NCBI GenBank assembly: GCA_963277665.1
Contig: OY728128.1
Coordinates: 1,870,366,988-1,870,430,987 of the forward strand
Length of the DNA: 64,000 nt
Source of the DNA: Viscum album
Lineage: Eukaryota; Streptophyta; Magnoliopsida; Santalales; Viscaceae
Direction: 5' to 3'
Shown here: in pieces, positions 20,686 to 33,971 of the stretch
Layout: every line of letters starts with the position of its first letter
How positions within the stretch are numbered: position 1 is the stretch's first letter
Position numbers and translations under genes: made by a program
The notes under the pieces: generated by a model
The model's input: the letters and a program-made list of their open reading frames with translations, nothing else
What the model was told of the DNA's origin: nothing
Database searches by the model: none

Positions 20686-23600
20686 TGTAACACCTGAATG
20701 TTTTTAACTTTAAACAATTTTAATTCTTCAGTAGCTTGCATTGCATGAAATCACAAGTTTTAAAAAACCATGAGACACCCTTTGTATAAAATTATTATTA
20801 TATCCTAGTCATTAGGTTAGTGGGAATAATTATAACTAACTTTTGACAATGTATTTTGAATTCTTTGGCTATCATTTATTTATGAAAAATATAAATCAGT
20901 TAGATATTTTTATTTTTGAGTGAATTACTATTGGTAATGAAATTAAAAATATATAAATTTTATATACTTAATTAAATATTTTTTTATATTAATAAAATGG
21001 ATATTTTATTCATAGTGTATGAATAAACCCTATTTGATGTATAAAAACCTATTTCTTTAAAGGGTAATTTTACACCTTTGAATGGAGAACCCATTTTAAA
21101 TTTATATTTTGACAAATTAATAATTTTTATTTGAGAACATAAACATGTTTTTTTGAATTGGGATATAAAAATTTACTTTTTATGAATTTATGATATTTTT
21201 TCTAACAGATTTCACATTTTGATTAATAGTAAAAATACGCTAAATTTTATGCAAAAACAACTTTTTTCATCAAAATAATTGATATTGTTAAATAATAATA
21301 TGGAATTTTTTTAAGGTGTAAATATAATATATTTTTATCATTCAATATAATTTCTATAATTAACATTAATTTTACATTGAGTTATGATATAAAAATACAT
21401 CGATCTTTTGCAATGTGTTAGCTTTTAAAACCCATTCTCTCTTTCTAAAAATGGGATTAATTTTAATTTAATTAATGAAACTTCTATGTTTAAAATTTTG
21501 AAAAAAATATTTCCATATTTTTAATCAGTTTCGCTAAATTATTTTAATAGGTTACTTTTATTTTTTGTACCTTATGAACAGTTACTTTTTTAAAAAAATA
21601 TTACCATGGTTAAGGGTAAATCCTAAAATTAAAGGTAAAAATAATTTTTTAAAATTACCTTAAAACATATAAAAATATTATTCTATGATTAAATCATACC
21701 CTTATTATCTATGGTTCAAAATGGAATCACTTAATGGCCACTTTCCAATGAATATGACATTAATATTAATGAAATCAATGAATGTGACAAAATTTCAATC
21801 TCTCTTTTTATTTAAGTATATTAATTATAATATATGGATAAGGAAGAGATAACATTAACAATAGGTATTATATAAAATAATTACATACATCATATAAATT
21901 TATTTATAATATTTAGAAATTAAATAATTACAATTAATGATGAAATAATAGTGATGCAGAAATTATTTTATTAATAGAAATATCAAATAAATGATATGAA
22001 CAATTTTAAAACAAATATAAATTTAATTCATTAAGGATGCACATGAATTTTATAGGTTATTATGACATATTTAGAGTATATTCAATTTTTTGGTTCAAAG
22101 TTATTTTTTGTGAGTATTTTTTTTTAAATCAAATAAATTAATAGTTTCAAAACTGACATTATTGATATTTTATAAAAAATAAAATTTTATTAAATTATAT
22201 AAAAAATAAAAATATTTTAAAGCTAAAAAGTAGTAATTATAAGGTCTATAATGTCAAAAATATACTTATAGTCAATTGACACCATATAAGTATATATTTA
22301 TAACCATTAAATATTTAAAATGTTATTACCACAATTAAAATTAAATAGATTAAATAAGGATAAATCAAAACGATAAGGTTTAAAATAAAAGAAAAACAAG
22401 TATAAAGTTAATTGGTTGAGGGGATTTTGACCCATACTTATCTTATATTCGAAATAATCCACTTTGGGTCCATTCTAATTTAAAAATTAATTTAATTAAT
22501 TTAATAGTTTTGGTATTTTTAAAGGTTCCCCTCCCCTCTCTTATAAAAGGTCACATCTCCTTCTCTTTTAATCACACATCTAAGGACCTTTTTTCTCGGC
22601 CAACCCTTACCCATTTCCTCGCCCAACCTTCATCAATTCATCCTAGAGGCTAAACTTTTGGCATAAATCCATCCTAATGAGACCTTTTGTGCAAATAAAA
22701 AGGATATACTTGAAAAAAGAGGAGGTTCAGATAAATATGAAGGATATCGGGCCTAAGGATAGGGATAATTTTGCAATATCATTATTATCTAATAATTTTT
22801 ATACGTAATTATTTATTGTGGTATATTTTTCATCCATATCCATTTTTAATACATATGTAATACTATTTCTATTCTTCTACAATTTTTCAAAGTTAATTTT
22901 ACCCATTGGTGAATTTTTACTAAATGGTATGAATGGAATATTTTTCCCTTATTTCGATATGAGGTACTGTTTTTGAATTTTCCAAAAAAAGTACAAGGAG
23001 AATTCTTTTTAACATATATAGTATGAAAGGATTTTTATGCTTTCATAATGCCTTATTTCAATTAATCTTCCTTTATAATATTTTAACTGTATTTTTTCTT
23101 AAATTTTTTTCTTTTAAAATTGTGTGGAATTCGGAGAAAATAAAAAAAATTAGGAGAAGAAAGGATAATTTCTTAAAGAATTAATTTGATGTATTTTATC
23201 AAAATTATCTTCCCTATAAGATGAAATAGGGTTATGTTTCTAGACCTATTATTACATTGATTTGATTTTTTTATGGAATTATTTTTATGAAATCAATTTG
23301 TTTTATATGGATTATGATGGAATGATGTTTCAGGAATCCATTTTATGTTCCTTGGGTTATGCTATGATTAATGGTTTATTTTTTTGCGTCACATGTAAGA
23401 ATTATTTCATTATGAGATGGGTGGGACCTATATATACCTCCAATTCATTGGTTAAAGATTTATATCTCATTAGATAGATGTGACTGGAATGACATGTACA
23501 TCTGGTTTAGTAATACAGGGATGGAATGACAAGTATACCTGGTTCAATAATGGACTTTGTCCACTATGATGGTCTAGGAAATGTCCCTTGACTAAAATGA

Positions 23601-24065
23601 AATGTTTTTCTATTCTTATATGTATTCCACAAAACTTCATGTCTTATGTTTTTTACTTTTGGAATTATGTCCATTAATTCTTTTGAACTTTTATCACATG
23701 ACATGATATCAAGATCTTTCATATGCTGGATAAGACTTCCATATGTTATGTTCTTATGTCTTATGATTATGATATGATTGATATTTCCCTTATTTACCCT
23801 TATTAAGAATTTGATCTCACCCTTTCATATTTTTCATTTCCCTAGGTCAAGAAAACAAAATTAAGTAAGATATGTCAAATAAGAGTCTAGTTATGAAGAA
23901 ATAAATGGGGGACAATGTAGATATTTTATAAACCATTTTTTTTATGTTTCATAGTTTCTAAAGACACAATAGTCATATGATTATTTTATGGATTTATTAT
24001 TTCTTGTAATGAATATAATTAAATTTTCAAGTAATATCAATTTATGTAAAGTATGGGTTGTTATA
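20686..24065 (+). mobile_element. LTR3 (outer 3' LTR) of composite element
   Basis: It starts TGTAACACCTG after a polypurine tract and ends GGTTGTTATA, followed by the target duplication GGTCT and not by a PBS. At 3380 bp it matches LTR2 along its whole length. The TATA box is at 22542-22549; the donor-like site is mutated (22758) and the acceptor-like CCCTAG|GTCAAG is kept (23845). Confidence 0.88.
22542..22549 (+). promoter_or_regulatory. TATA box in LTR3
   Basis: TATAAAAG in the same CCCCTCTCT-flanked context as LTR2. Confidence 0.75.
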
Positions 24066-24070
24066 GGTCT
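24066..24070 (+). repeat. Target-site duplication GGTCT (right)
   Basis: It is identical to 5671-5675 and follows the last base of LTR3. Confidence 0.85.
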
Positions 24071-25839
24071 CACCCCTGAGGGTGATGAACTATTTAATTA
24101 TGTTAATTTACTAAGATAAGAAGGACTAATTATAATTACAATTAAATTAATTTTTTTAATTAAATAATTTATATATTTTGGAACCTATAGAAAGAAATAG
24201 GACATGATGTTCCCTTGTTCTTGGTCTAGATTCATCAGTAGCTAATTGATGAGGTTGTGACTATTGGATATGTCAAGAAAGATACCATCACCCTAAGGTT
24301 CTTGTTGATTTAAATGGGAATTGTCTTTGGATGGTTGAGAAAACAGACCCAGTGAAATATCAAGGACTAAGATGCGTCATGTGCCATGTTTTCAGTGTTT
24401 TCTAGTGTGAAGAAACCCAACAAGCCTATGAGGTTATTCTATGTTGTTGATGATGTTGTGGGATGTGAAACCCTTATAATTTCAAGTTTAAATCAGATAC
24501 CATGAAAAGATAGAGGATCCTTGTGAGGTTTTCTATTCCTTTGAGTGACTTAGATAACCCTAAGGGGTTCCCCAATAAAATACTAGCCTTGAAAGGGTTT
24601 TTGTGTTTGGTTAGTGATGGATGGTGGTGTCACCATAGACCCATGAACAACATATAAGCCTGATCGTGCTATAGAAAAATTGATATGTGTGGTCATTTAG
24701 ACAAACCTAGTTTTGTTTTATTTTATTTTTGATTATTATGTGTGGTATCATATGATGCCTAGGAAATGATGGTACGTACTAAAAGTGATGTGATTCCCTA
24801 GGTTTCCTAAAATTTACAAGTTCAAATTGATTATAAAATAGGATTCATTATATGTTTAGGATCCTATCTCATGTATTACATAGCGGTGGATTCATAGTTG
24901 ATTTAGTGTACAAATATATGGTTGAAAAAAAGTGGATACCTATTGGTGATACCTAGGATCCATCATATAATCTATTATAAAACAATTTTTTAGAATACAA
25001 GAGGTTCATGGGAATTCTTTGATATAGTGAGACCATTATGAATACCTAGGGATCCTACGATTTGAATGTCGATAACAGTGGACCATTATGACTGCATGGG
25101 AGGTTAGTATTTTAATGGTGGTATAAGGTGTCATTTGGGATTGTATCCCAAATATTGGAAGTTTTACATCCCAAGGGTGACCACCTCATCCCCCAAATTC
25201 ATGCCTTAGATACCCCCTAGAATTACGTGGAAACCCTAATGTTGGATTTGTTATGGAATTGAGGGTTCTCTAATGCCTTGGTATGGACCCTAGGATCTAA
25301 GGGGTATTCGATTTGATTTCATGGGTGATCTAGGAATCTATCATGCTTGAATGTATAATATATCATAGGGCCTATTACACTTATAAATAAAATGTCTTTC
25401 AAACAATGTGAATTCCTTGGAACTATCAGGGGTTAAACCTTTAGTGTTTGATAAAGATAAATACTTATTGACACACCATGGTCAACTACTCAACATGATG
25501 GAGGTGTAGATGTGGGATCCCCAATTCGTAGATATAAGTTCCCCTAAAGTGACTTTATTGTTTAGAGAAACTCTAGAGTTTTAAAAATAAGTTATGTTCA
25601 ATATAGATCACAAACATGAGGATAGATGATGGTTAATGGGATTAGCCCAGGATTTAAGAGTATTCTCTTATGGTGGTTATGATATTGGAAAGGCATGGTC
25701 ATTGTGATGTGCTCAGATACATTATGGAATTGGGAGGAATAAGATAATGATGGTGGTATTTATTAGTAATAACATATTATCTATACACTATTTATTAGTT
25801 GAAAATTTCACTTACAAATATAACATTATTTTTTATTAC
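24071..25839. other. Relic repeat sequence, no gene seen
   Basis: This continues the sequence interrupted at 5675. It is less AT-rich than its surroundings and full of stops in all frames. A stretch at 24763 reads like a gag start (MMVRTKSDVIP) in a shifted, stop-ridden context, but no second domain supports it. It leads into an LTR tail at 25840, so it is probably the body of that decayed LTR. Confidence 0.4.
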
Positions 25840-26340
25840 ATATAAGACTACATTGGTGGTACCCTTATGAGTTTTTAATAACACCCTAAAAATGAATTCA
25901 TTGAACCTAGGTAATAGAGTTGATTTCATATAGTCATTACAAGAACATGTGGTGATGATTCCCAAGATCTTGTTAAACATGATGATCATGTCAGATCGAA
26001 TGAGATTAAGAGATTGACATGTGGTATGTAAGAGAGTTATAGAATATCCTTGTGTCGTTTTTCTATGATTTCTTTTATAAATGTGATTGTAGATGTTGTA
26101 TTTGGGTATTAATTTACATTTCTTATAATAACCATTTGTGTTATATGTTTCATATAATTTTTTAATTCCATGTATAATCTTTATCTATTTTTTGTTATTG
26201 TTTAATATTATTATTTTTGATACTTAATAATTTTTTGTAAAATTTATTACTCTGAAACAGGGGGTATAGATTCCTTGAAAATCACCTCAGATCCTCACTA
26301 ATAGTCACTAGCCTTTCAAATATAATAAGGCATGCTTAGG
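25840..26340 (+). mobile_element. Decayed LTR tail, family A-type (copy G1)
   Basis: It is loosely colinear with the last 500 bp of the LTRs at 33972 and 41341: GGTGGTACCC near 25855, a T-rich block with TTGTTATT, GGGGGTATAGATTCC at 26259, then GATCCTCACTAATAGTCACTAGCC near 26290 and GGCATGCTTAGGGCCACATGG. In the intact LTRs these are GGGTATAGTCTTC, GACCCTCACTGCTAGTC and GGCAAGCATGAGGTCATGT. The LTR end and start cannot be fixed. Confidence 0.5.
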
Positions 26341-29300
26341 GCCACATGGTATTCTTGTTTGGGGACTGATCAGAGTGAGTTGGGCTAAGGAATAATAGAA
26401 TATTGTGGGGTGGATATTTCCTTCATACAACCAAAGAAGTTATATGAAAACAAACACATTTCTCAATCATGATTCTGTGCATATTATATAGCACCTTGGA
26501 TTTTTATTCATCATACAATCTAGAATCAATTATAGGCTTGTGATTTTTAATTTATGGTATAATATCCCAAGAATCATTGCATTGAATTTAAATATTTAGT
26601 TAAATAATAAATTTTTTGTTTTTAGTATTAATTGTTTTATTTGAAATTTTAACATTGATGGATTTTTCAAATTCAAACAGGCTTAGATCACACTTTTTGT
26701 GATTTTTAAACATAAAAGAGAAAACTATATATAATCTAATTTAACTCTATATTTTTATCATCGATAAAGAGTTTCAAATATTATCATTTTGAACTCATAA
26801 CTTTATTGAAATGATGATCTTCACCATCTTCACCTCATTTAATCATTCTCAAATCAAAACTGAGTAAAAAATATTCATAGAAACATGATATTTAAAACAA
26901 AAAATACCAGAAACATAATCATTATATATCATTCCACTATGATTTTATAATTTAATCACTTAAATTTGTGTATAAAATTCTTGTAAAAATTTATCAATAC
27001 TAAATTTCATCTCCACGCCTTAAAGATCAACTTGTCAATTTTCATTTCCCTGAATTACCCATTAATTTTGGTATTTTTATTAATATTAGAACATTATAAA
27101 ATATCTATGAAATCTTCATGATTATATCTAAAAAATCATCAAAAAATCACTAATTATTGATCTATACATAGACTAAAAATGAAGCATATGTAATGTATCG
27201 TATGCACACAACATTAATTCATACTTGTGAAAAATAAAAAAAATATTTAAAAAGGTGAATAATAATATTCATATGGTGCATAATACTGTCTTAAAACACC
27301 CAAATGGTGATTACAAAGTAAAAATAATATTTCTAAAAACATGTATGGTTCTTATGAAACAAAAACTAATAATTTCAAAACTCTTTATGATGATTATGAT
27401 AGGGAATATCATCCTTATGCAGAGATATATGATCCTATAAATATCATGGTATAATGCATACATAGGATGAAATAGAATTTATATAGATGCATTATCCTTA
27501 TGGAAATATTTTACAATATTTTACAAATGGACATTTATCGTTATGGTGAACATTATGAATCCATCATCCTTATGCACTTCCATATTCATACATACATATA
27601 GAAAAACTAGTTTTACACACATGATGATGATATATAAAAAGATAATAATCATCCTTATATACCATAAGGTTCCTATTTCTTTTTTCATTTTTCATTTTCT
27701 TCTCTAAAGGATCCTTATAGAGTACATGGAGTCTCACAAACATACACATTTTTTCTACACAGGGGTTCAAATTCTAGATTATCTTCAATTAATCTAAGAA
27801 AATATTTGATCACTTCAAAGCCTCTTCATATTATTATTTTCCATATCCAACCTTATCAAAACATTATCTATAAGATATGAATCATTGGATAAGTATCCTA
27901 GTGAAAATTATCATAGGGATAAATTCTTTAAAACTAAGTCAGTATACTTCAAGAACATTTGACAGGTTTTTAACCATTTTAAATATAGTTACACTAGCTG
28001 TTAAGAATATATTAAAAAATAATCAAATTAAAATAGATCTCTTATATTTAATATAAACATGTCACATATAGTGATTCCACTAATCTTATATGAAATGTAT
28101 TTTCCAAGAGGATTGTCTCAAAAATCACTTGATGTTGGGGAATCCATGTCAATCGGTGTGTCCAGTTGCTCAATGGTGGAAAGATTCATTTCCTTTTAAT
28201 GGATAGTAAACTAATTTATCACCTTTGGGTGGATATAGAAACAACCACATATGAATTCACACAAACATGATTGCATAGAAAAAAAATTAACTCACAACAT
28301 ATAAAAATTCATCTCATAGTATAGTTGAACATTCCACAATAGGTTTATTGGAAAATAAAATTTTACACCAATTGTAAATGTAATTTATAATACACTAATT
28401 TAAGATAAATTAAAAGTGTTTATCATTATTTTCCTATATAAACATTGTATATAATGAATAATATTTTCCTTTATCCCTCTTATTAATATCTAAAATTTTA
28501 AGGGTGTGTCATTTTTGTCTCCTACTTACTCTTTTTAATATAAGTAACTTCTTCTCCCTCTATATTCCTTTGCGTGAATTATTCCCAAGTCAAATCGTTA
28601 GAGAATAGTTATTTCACATAGTTCACATAGATCTTATATCAACTAACTATCTCTTTGTCTATATGAGCTATCATTTTGTGTAAAACAAGATGTTTTAATT
28701 TAGAAAAAAATATCTCTAATTTTTTATAATCTGATATCAACACTCAAATTTATTTCATAGGTACTTTGTAAATTTATTTATTATGAAATATTTTAATGTG
28801 ATCTAACATAAAAAAATCACATGAAAAATATTCAAGTGAATGTTTATTTAATCCCCCATTTATTTTTATAAATACATGAAATTTGTTTCTTTAATGTTAA
28901 TCCTTTTTTTCCGTACTCTCATCTCTTTATTAGTGAGTCCATATTTTGGGAAATTCATCAGGCTTAAAGATAATTAATGCTTCTTAAATGGGTGTTATGT
29001 AAATATTAAATATAAAACAAGGGTTATTGTGCCATAGAGCACATATCCATGATTCTAAGTAGTGTGATAAGTCCTGGCATGGAATGATACTATGTGGTGT
29101 GGTTGTCCAAGGGGGGTTTCATTGTAGCATCCACCATGGAGGTGTTTTTGGGAAGGCCACACTATGGTTTCCTACACAAAAATATATAAGCCTTGCCACA
29201 ATAGTAATAGGAAGCTAGAAAACTTACCTTCTTTAGGAGTTTAAGATTCTTAATAAGGTAGTTAAATTATTCATTATGGGAAAGTTTATAGTGGAGATAT

Positions 29301-30680
29301 GAGGGGGTTTACTCATGAAAAACATACCCCGACATCCCAAAATATTTCACCCATCCTCTTTCATTCAAGACAATTCCAGGAGAACCAAAGTGACATAGAC
29401 ATAACTACATGCCATAGACAACCCCTTTATTGTATAAAGTACTGCGATAGAGCCTAGTTTTACACTGTAGGACCATCCTCTGCATTTTATGGGTTGATTT
29501 CCATCACTATTCCATATTGAATATATCGGCCTGGCATGATAGTGGTCTCCCATGCATTGTAGCATCTCCTCCTATTCGTTGATTGTTGAATTTTGGGCAC
29601 CTCTATGCTTCATCCTTTACCTTTTACGGTGAATACCCCTACTTTTCAAGATATATTTCATCCTCCCTTTTTTGACAGAGCCTAATTTTTTACTTTTACA
29701 ATGATTGAACTAAGGTTTGACTGATTTGAACAGTTTGATTTATCCTACCATGCCTTAATCTAGAACCCATAACATTTCATATTGAAAAAAATTCTAGAAT
29801 CAATTTGCATGTGATTTTGTTTTGTTCATTGTGATATTTTGGTTTGGTTATAAACCCCTAATATGGAATTTTTCACGAACATCACAGACATGAGGTAGTG
29901 TTTTCTATCCCTTTGGGGCTCCTATTTACACATGTTTCAATATTTTAACTTTTTTGTTAGAATATTTGATATCGTGCTTGATTTTAATCGAATTTGGGTG
30001 TGGTTTTAGCCTACTAGACACACTATGATATTTTATTCCATCAGTGATACTAGATTATCTTGTTTTCATGTTTTATTTTGATCAAATTTTGTTATGTGTG
30101 ATGTTGTATACTCATGATGATATGCTATTATTGAATTTAATGCTTCACTCTCTATGTGTGTTAGCGTGACTTGGAGGGTATTATTGGTACTTGATACATG
30201 TCAACCATCATAATATGTTCATCCCTTATAGGGGGAGTGTTCATGACTTTTATCAACTTTGGTGATGGACTTGAGCATAGGGTGTAGGTATGAGGTATCC
30301 ATAGATACCAGGTTATGTATAAATAAGATATAGCCTTGAATTTTATGAATATCATTCTCTTATGGTACCTTGGTGGATATGAGAACATAATTATCTTTTA
30401 TTTGATACTTTCAGTCTGCATGACCAACTTGATGGATATAGGATGCTAACTACCATGATCAGAAGAGATCATAAGGATGAAATATTATTGTTATTTTAGT
30501 TACTTTTAACATCTTCCAGTTTCTTACCATTATATAGATGAAGTAGGTACAAAAAAGGGTTTATAGAATCTTGGTTTGTGCATGAAAAATATATTTTTGA
30601 TTTCATGTTTATTATTTTATGGATTTCATACTATTATGGCATAAACAAGTTATATTTTAAAACTCTATTTTAAGGACACA
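26341..30680. other. AT-rich relic repeats, no gene seen
   Basis: About 4.3 kb without a recognisable domain on either strand. 27300-27480 contains short peptide-like runs (EYHPYAEIYDP) without support. 28500-28600 is pyrimidine-rich like an LTR promoter, but has no TATAAAAG. A region with several GC-richer words (29030-29580) is probably the body of the LTR whose tail follows at 30681. Confidence 0.4.
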
Positions 30681-31115
30681 TTATTGATGGCCTACTTAGA
30701 CTTGTACTGACACCCTACTTGGTCATTTTTGTATTCTAATATATTTAATGAGGGATCTAATTTGGGGTAAGGGCCTTGTGGTGTAAAGATAAGAATAGAA
30801 GTACAGAGTAGGTGGAGGACCTGAATGGACTCTGGGGGACCAAAAATTTATGTATTTAATTTTATAATGTTTATTACATTGGATAGAGTCTCCACTTTGG
30901 GAGCTACATTATTTGTGGACATGGATACCATCCTTTCAGTTTCAACATGATTTAAAAAATTATTTAATATTTATTATATTTACATTGATTTATTATTGAT
31001 CTTATGACATTATATAGAGTATATAGTCTCCCCGCTGATGGACTTTGACCCTCACTTCAATTGAGTAGCCTCTTCCATATGATGAGATGTGCATGTGGTC
31101 ATGTGGTACTCTGAA
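30681..31115 (+). mobile_element. Decayed LTR tail, family A-type (copy G2)
   Basis: CTTGTACTGACACCCTAC at 30701-30718 matches GTTGTACTCACACCCTAC at 35496 and 42842. Downstream, TATAGTCTCCCCGC at 31021, GACCCTCACTTCAATTGAGTAGCCTC (about 31047-31072) and GATGTGCATGTGGTCATGTGG match the intact LTR ends in order. The 5' boundary is not found, and no clear PBS follows. Confidence 0.6.
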
Positions 31116-33971
31116 TCAAACCTGGTTATTTGTGTTGGGATGTTAAAATTTATATAGATAATCCACCAATATAATAATATTAAATATAATTCAACCTAAT
31201 GAGGGAGGATTGGAATCCATATGTATAAAAATCAATTTCATCAAATCATTCTAAAATTTATGATTTATTTAAAATGATAAATTTTTTAAATATTGCTCAT
31301 CTATTCTCACCCTAAAGGGATACACTCAATTAATTATTATCACTGTGTATTTTAAATTATGGATAATGAAATTAATATTTTACATGATGGTATATAATAT
31401 TTTTATATAAAAATAAAATCATTCTCAATAGTTTACATATGATTCTTCACCATCAATTCGATATTCAATAATAAAAAACCAAAAAATATTTGAAGAAGGT
31501 ATTATTTCATCATAACATCAATGTGATAAATAGAGTTGAGTATTCTCTCTAAATAAAAAAACTCATTTCCTTGAATTTCTAAAATGACAAGACCTCTTCA
31601 TGATAGATTCACCAATAAAATTAAATTTTTAATTACCCTTTGGTCTGTATTGATTCCATCTTGATTTAACGTTTGTTTCTATATCGAATGGTCTTATCAA
31701 ATATATAAAAAATATAATTCTGATTCTTTAAATATGATCCAACTACTTATAATCTTAAATCTAATTAGATCACAATATTAAAGAATAATTTAGTATATGT
31801 TGAGACTTATTCTACTATTTTTATTCCTTATTAGTGGTAATAGTTTTAAAACATTACATATCTGGTTCATTAACAATATCCTTAAAAAATATTCTTATTA
31901 TAGAATTAATTATATATAATGTGTCATGTAGTCATAATGATTTCATACACATCATCATTACCTCTTTATTTTACCTTCTTGAGAGAATCATATACATGAT
32001 CAAAAATAGTGTCAATAACATAACCAATTTTGATATCCATTCTTGAATTTATTTCTTTTTTTCCCTATCTTACCCCCAAAAATCATGATTTTTATTACCA
32101 TCTTACAATTGCATTTCATTTTTCCTCTCCTACAAAAACAAAATCATTGATTATTTATTGAGTCATAATTTTTATCATTTAGAAATGACTATTTATGAGT
32201 ATTTGATTCATCATCCTTCATTAATTAGTTATAACATAGGGAATAATTGTTTTCTTTTGTCACCAACATCTTCTTTAGTTTTGTCCTTCTATATACATCA
32301 CTATATGACATTTTTATTGGTGCATACTTGAATTCTTCAATCGATTTACCACTTATCCTATAAAATTCTTTAAAATATTATAATATTTCAAATATAACAT
32401 CCATGGGTAGATTCTACACATTATTTGAAGTCCTCTTCTCTCTTATAGGGTTCTTCTTAACATTAGATTTTAAACACCACGTTCATGGATTTTTTCATTT
32501 CTACTCACTAACATATTGTTCTAGAAATTAGTAACTATTTTTTTGAACTTCCAATACCACCATCAATGGAAGAAAACCATATACTCTTTTCTCTAATTTT
32601 TTATTCTATGAACAATAAACTAATCCCCTATTTTTTGGATAGGAACACCCCATTTATTCTTCCATTCATAGGGATTATTATAATGAAAATTTCCAAATAC
32701 AGCCTATATGATTAAGTGAATTTATTTAATTTTTATCCCTCTATAATTACTTACTTATTAAATAAAAAACATGATAAATGGTTGAGATAGATTCATCAAA
32801 AAAATGAATTAGGTTTTTATCATTATCTATGAGTGCGAGGTGGATGACTCTCTAGTTGATTTCAAATTCTCATTACACAGGCATGACACGGTTTTTTAGG
32901 GAAAACTTTCTCATAAACCTGAGTGTCCAGAATTCTCTTCACATATATTTAGAATGATCCTAATAATGTAGCCTCTAGATCATTAAATTTTACATAAATC
33001 ACTATGAACATCATGTTGACATGAATATTCATATCTTATATAAGACACTATATATCAATTTCATGGTTCTTTAACATCTCATATTGATCCACATGCATTT
33101 CATTTTTATATTTCAATAGGTTTTCAAGATATTTTACATGGTTTTACTTGATTTATGGTTTATTTTTTTATATCTTTAGAATCATTTATTTTAATATCTA
33201 ATGAATGGATCACCCAGACAACAATATTCTCCAACAACTATTTCTAAAAAATCACAGTGATAATATTATTAAACATGGATATTCTATATTTAAAATATGA
33301 AATTGATTCAAAATTGATTATGAATATCCTTGAGAGGGATTGACAGCTAGTTGAATTATTTGATAACACATCCTCTATTGAATTCACTAGCATTCTCTAT
33401 GTTTCTTCTCATCTTAAAGTCCCTTGATGTTTTGAATTATATATATGAAAATTTATATTAGAGTCATATTATTATAATCCTTGATTTAAAAATAATAACT
33501 GATATATGATTCACTAAATTATACTTCATCACATAATTATTTTATTTCACTATCATAAGGATCATAGATATATTTATGATAGAAGTTACCACACTGACCA
33601 ACTTCAACAACTAATGATTTCTTATTTTAATTTGATATTCAACAATTATAATTTGCCTCTTTTTTTATCTAGTTTTCAATTTTATGGTTTAAATATATAA
33701 ATATGGACAAACAAGGATGTAATATTACTGTACCATTAAATAAACTTATTTGTAGATTTAAAATCCATACATCATGTTATTCTAGTAAAATACCAAATAA
33801 AAATATCAGAACCAATCTAACGTAATAATTATGCTCTTATTTAAATTTATGTGACATTAAATATCCAATAAGATGAGAACCTTATCCCTAAAATAAATTA
33901 TATGTTTTCTATTAGTGGTTTAGACACAAAAAATAGGTTTTTGAATCATTTTTTTATCAAAATTTTAAATC
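31116..33971. other. AT-rich relic repeats, no gene seen
   Basis: About 2.9 kb with no coding domain that I can recognise on either strand. Short open frames (for example 31834-32046) have AT-driven composition. Probably internal remains of the element whose LTR tail ends near 31115. Confidence 0.4.

Larger units (their letters stand above)
5676..24065 (+). mobile_element. Composite Ty3/gypsy element: three LTRs, two internal regions
   Basis: The order is LTR1 (5676-7910), internal 1 (7911-12647), LTR2 (12648-16050), internal 2 (16051-20685), LTR3 (20686-24065), all on the plus strand. Both internal regions carry PBS, gag with three zinc-knuckle sites, protease, RT, RNase H, integrase, chromodomain-like tail and polypurine tract in the Ty3/gypsy order. 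The outer ends are flanked by the same 5-bp duplication GGTCT, so the whole 18,390 bp arose from one insertion site. Recombination between the 5' LTR of one copy and the 3' LTR of its sister or homologue gives exactly this product. Both copies are riddled with stops and the LTRs differ widely, so the array is old. Confidence 0.88.

Noticed and set aside
24763..25200. Possible gag start (MMVRTKSDVIP)
   Set aside because: It is followed by stops in all frames, with no gag core or zinc knuckle and no PBS at the right distance.
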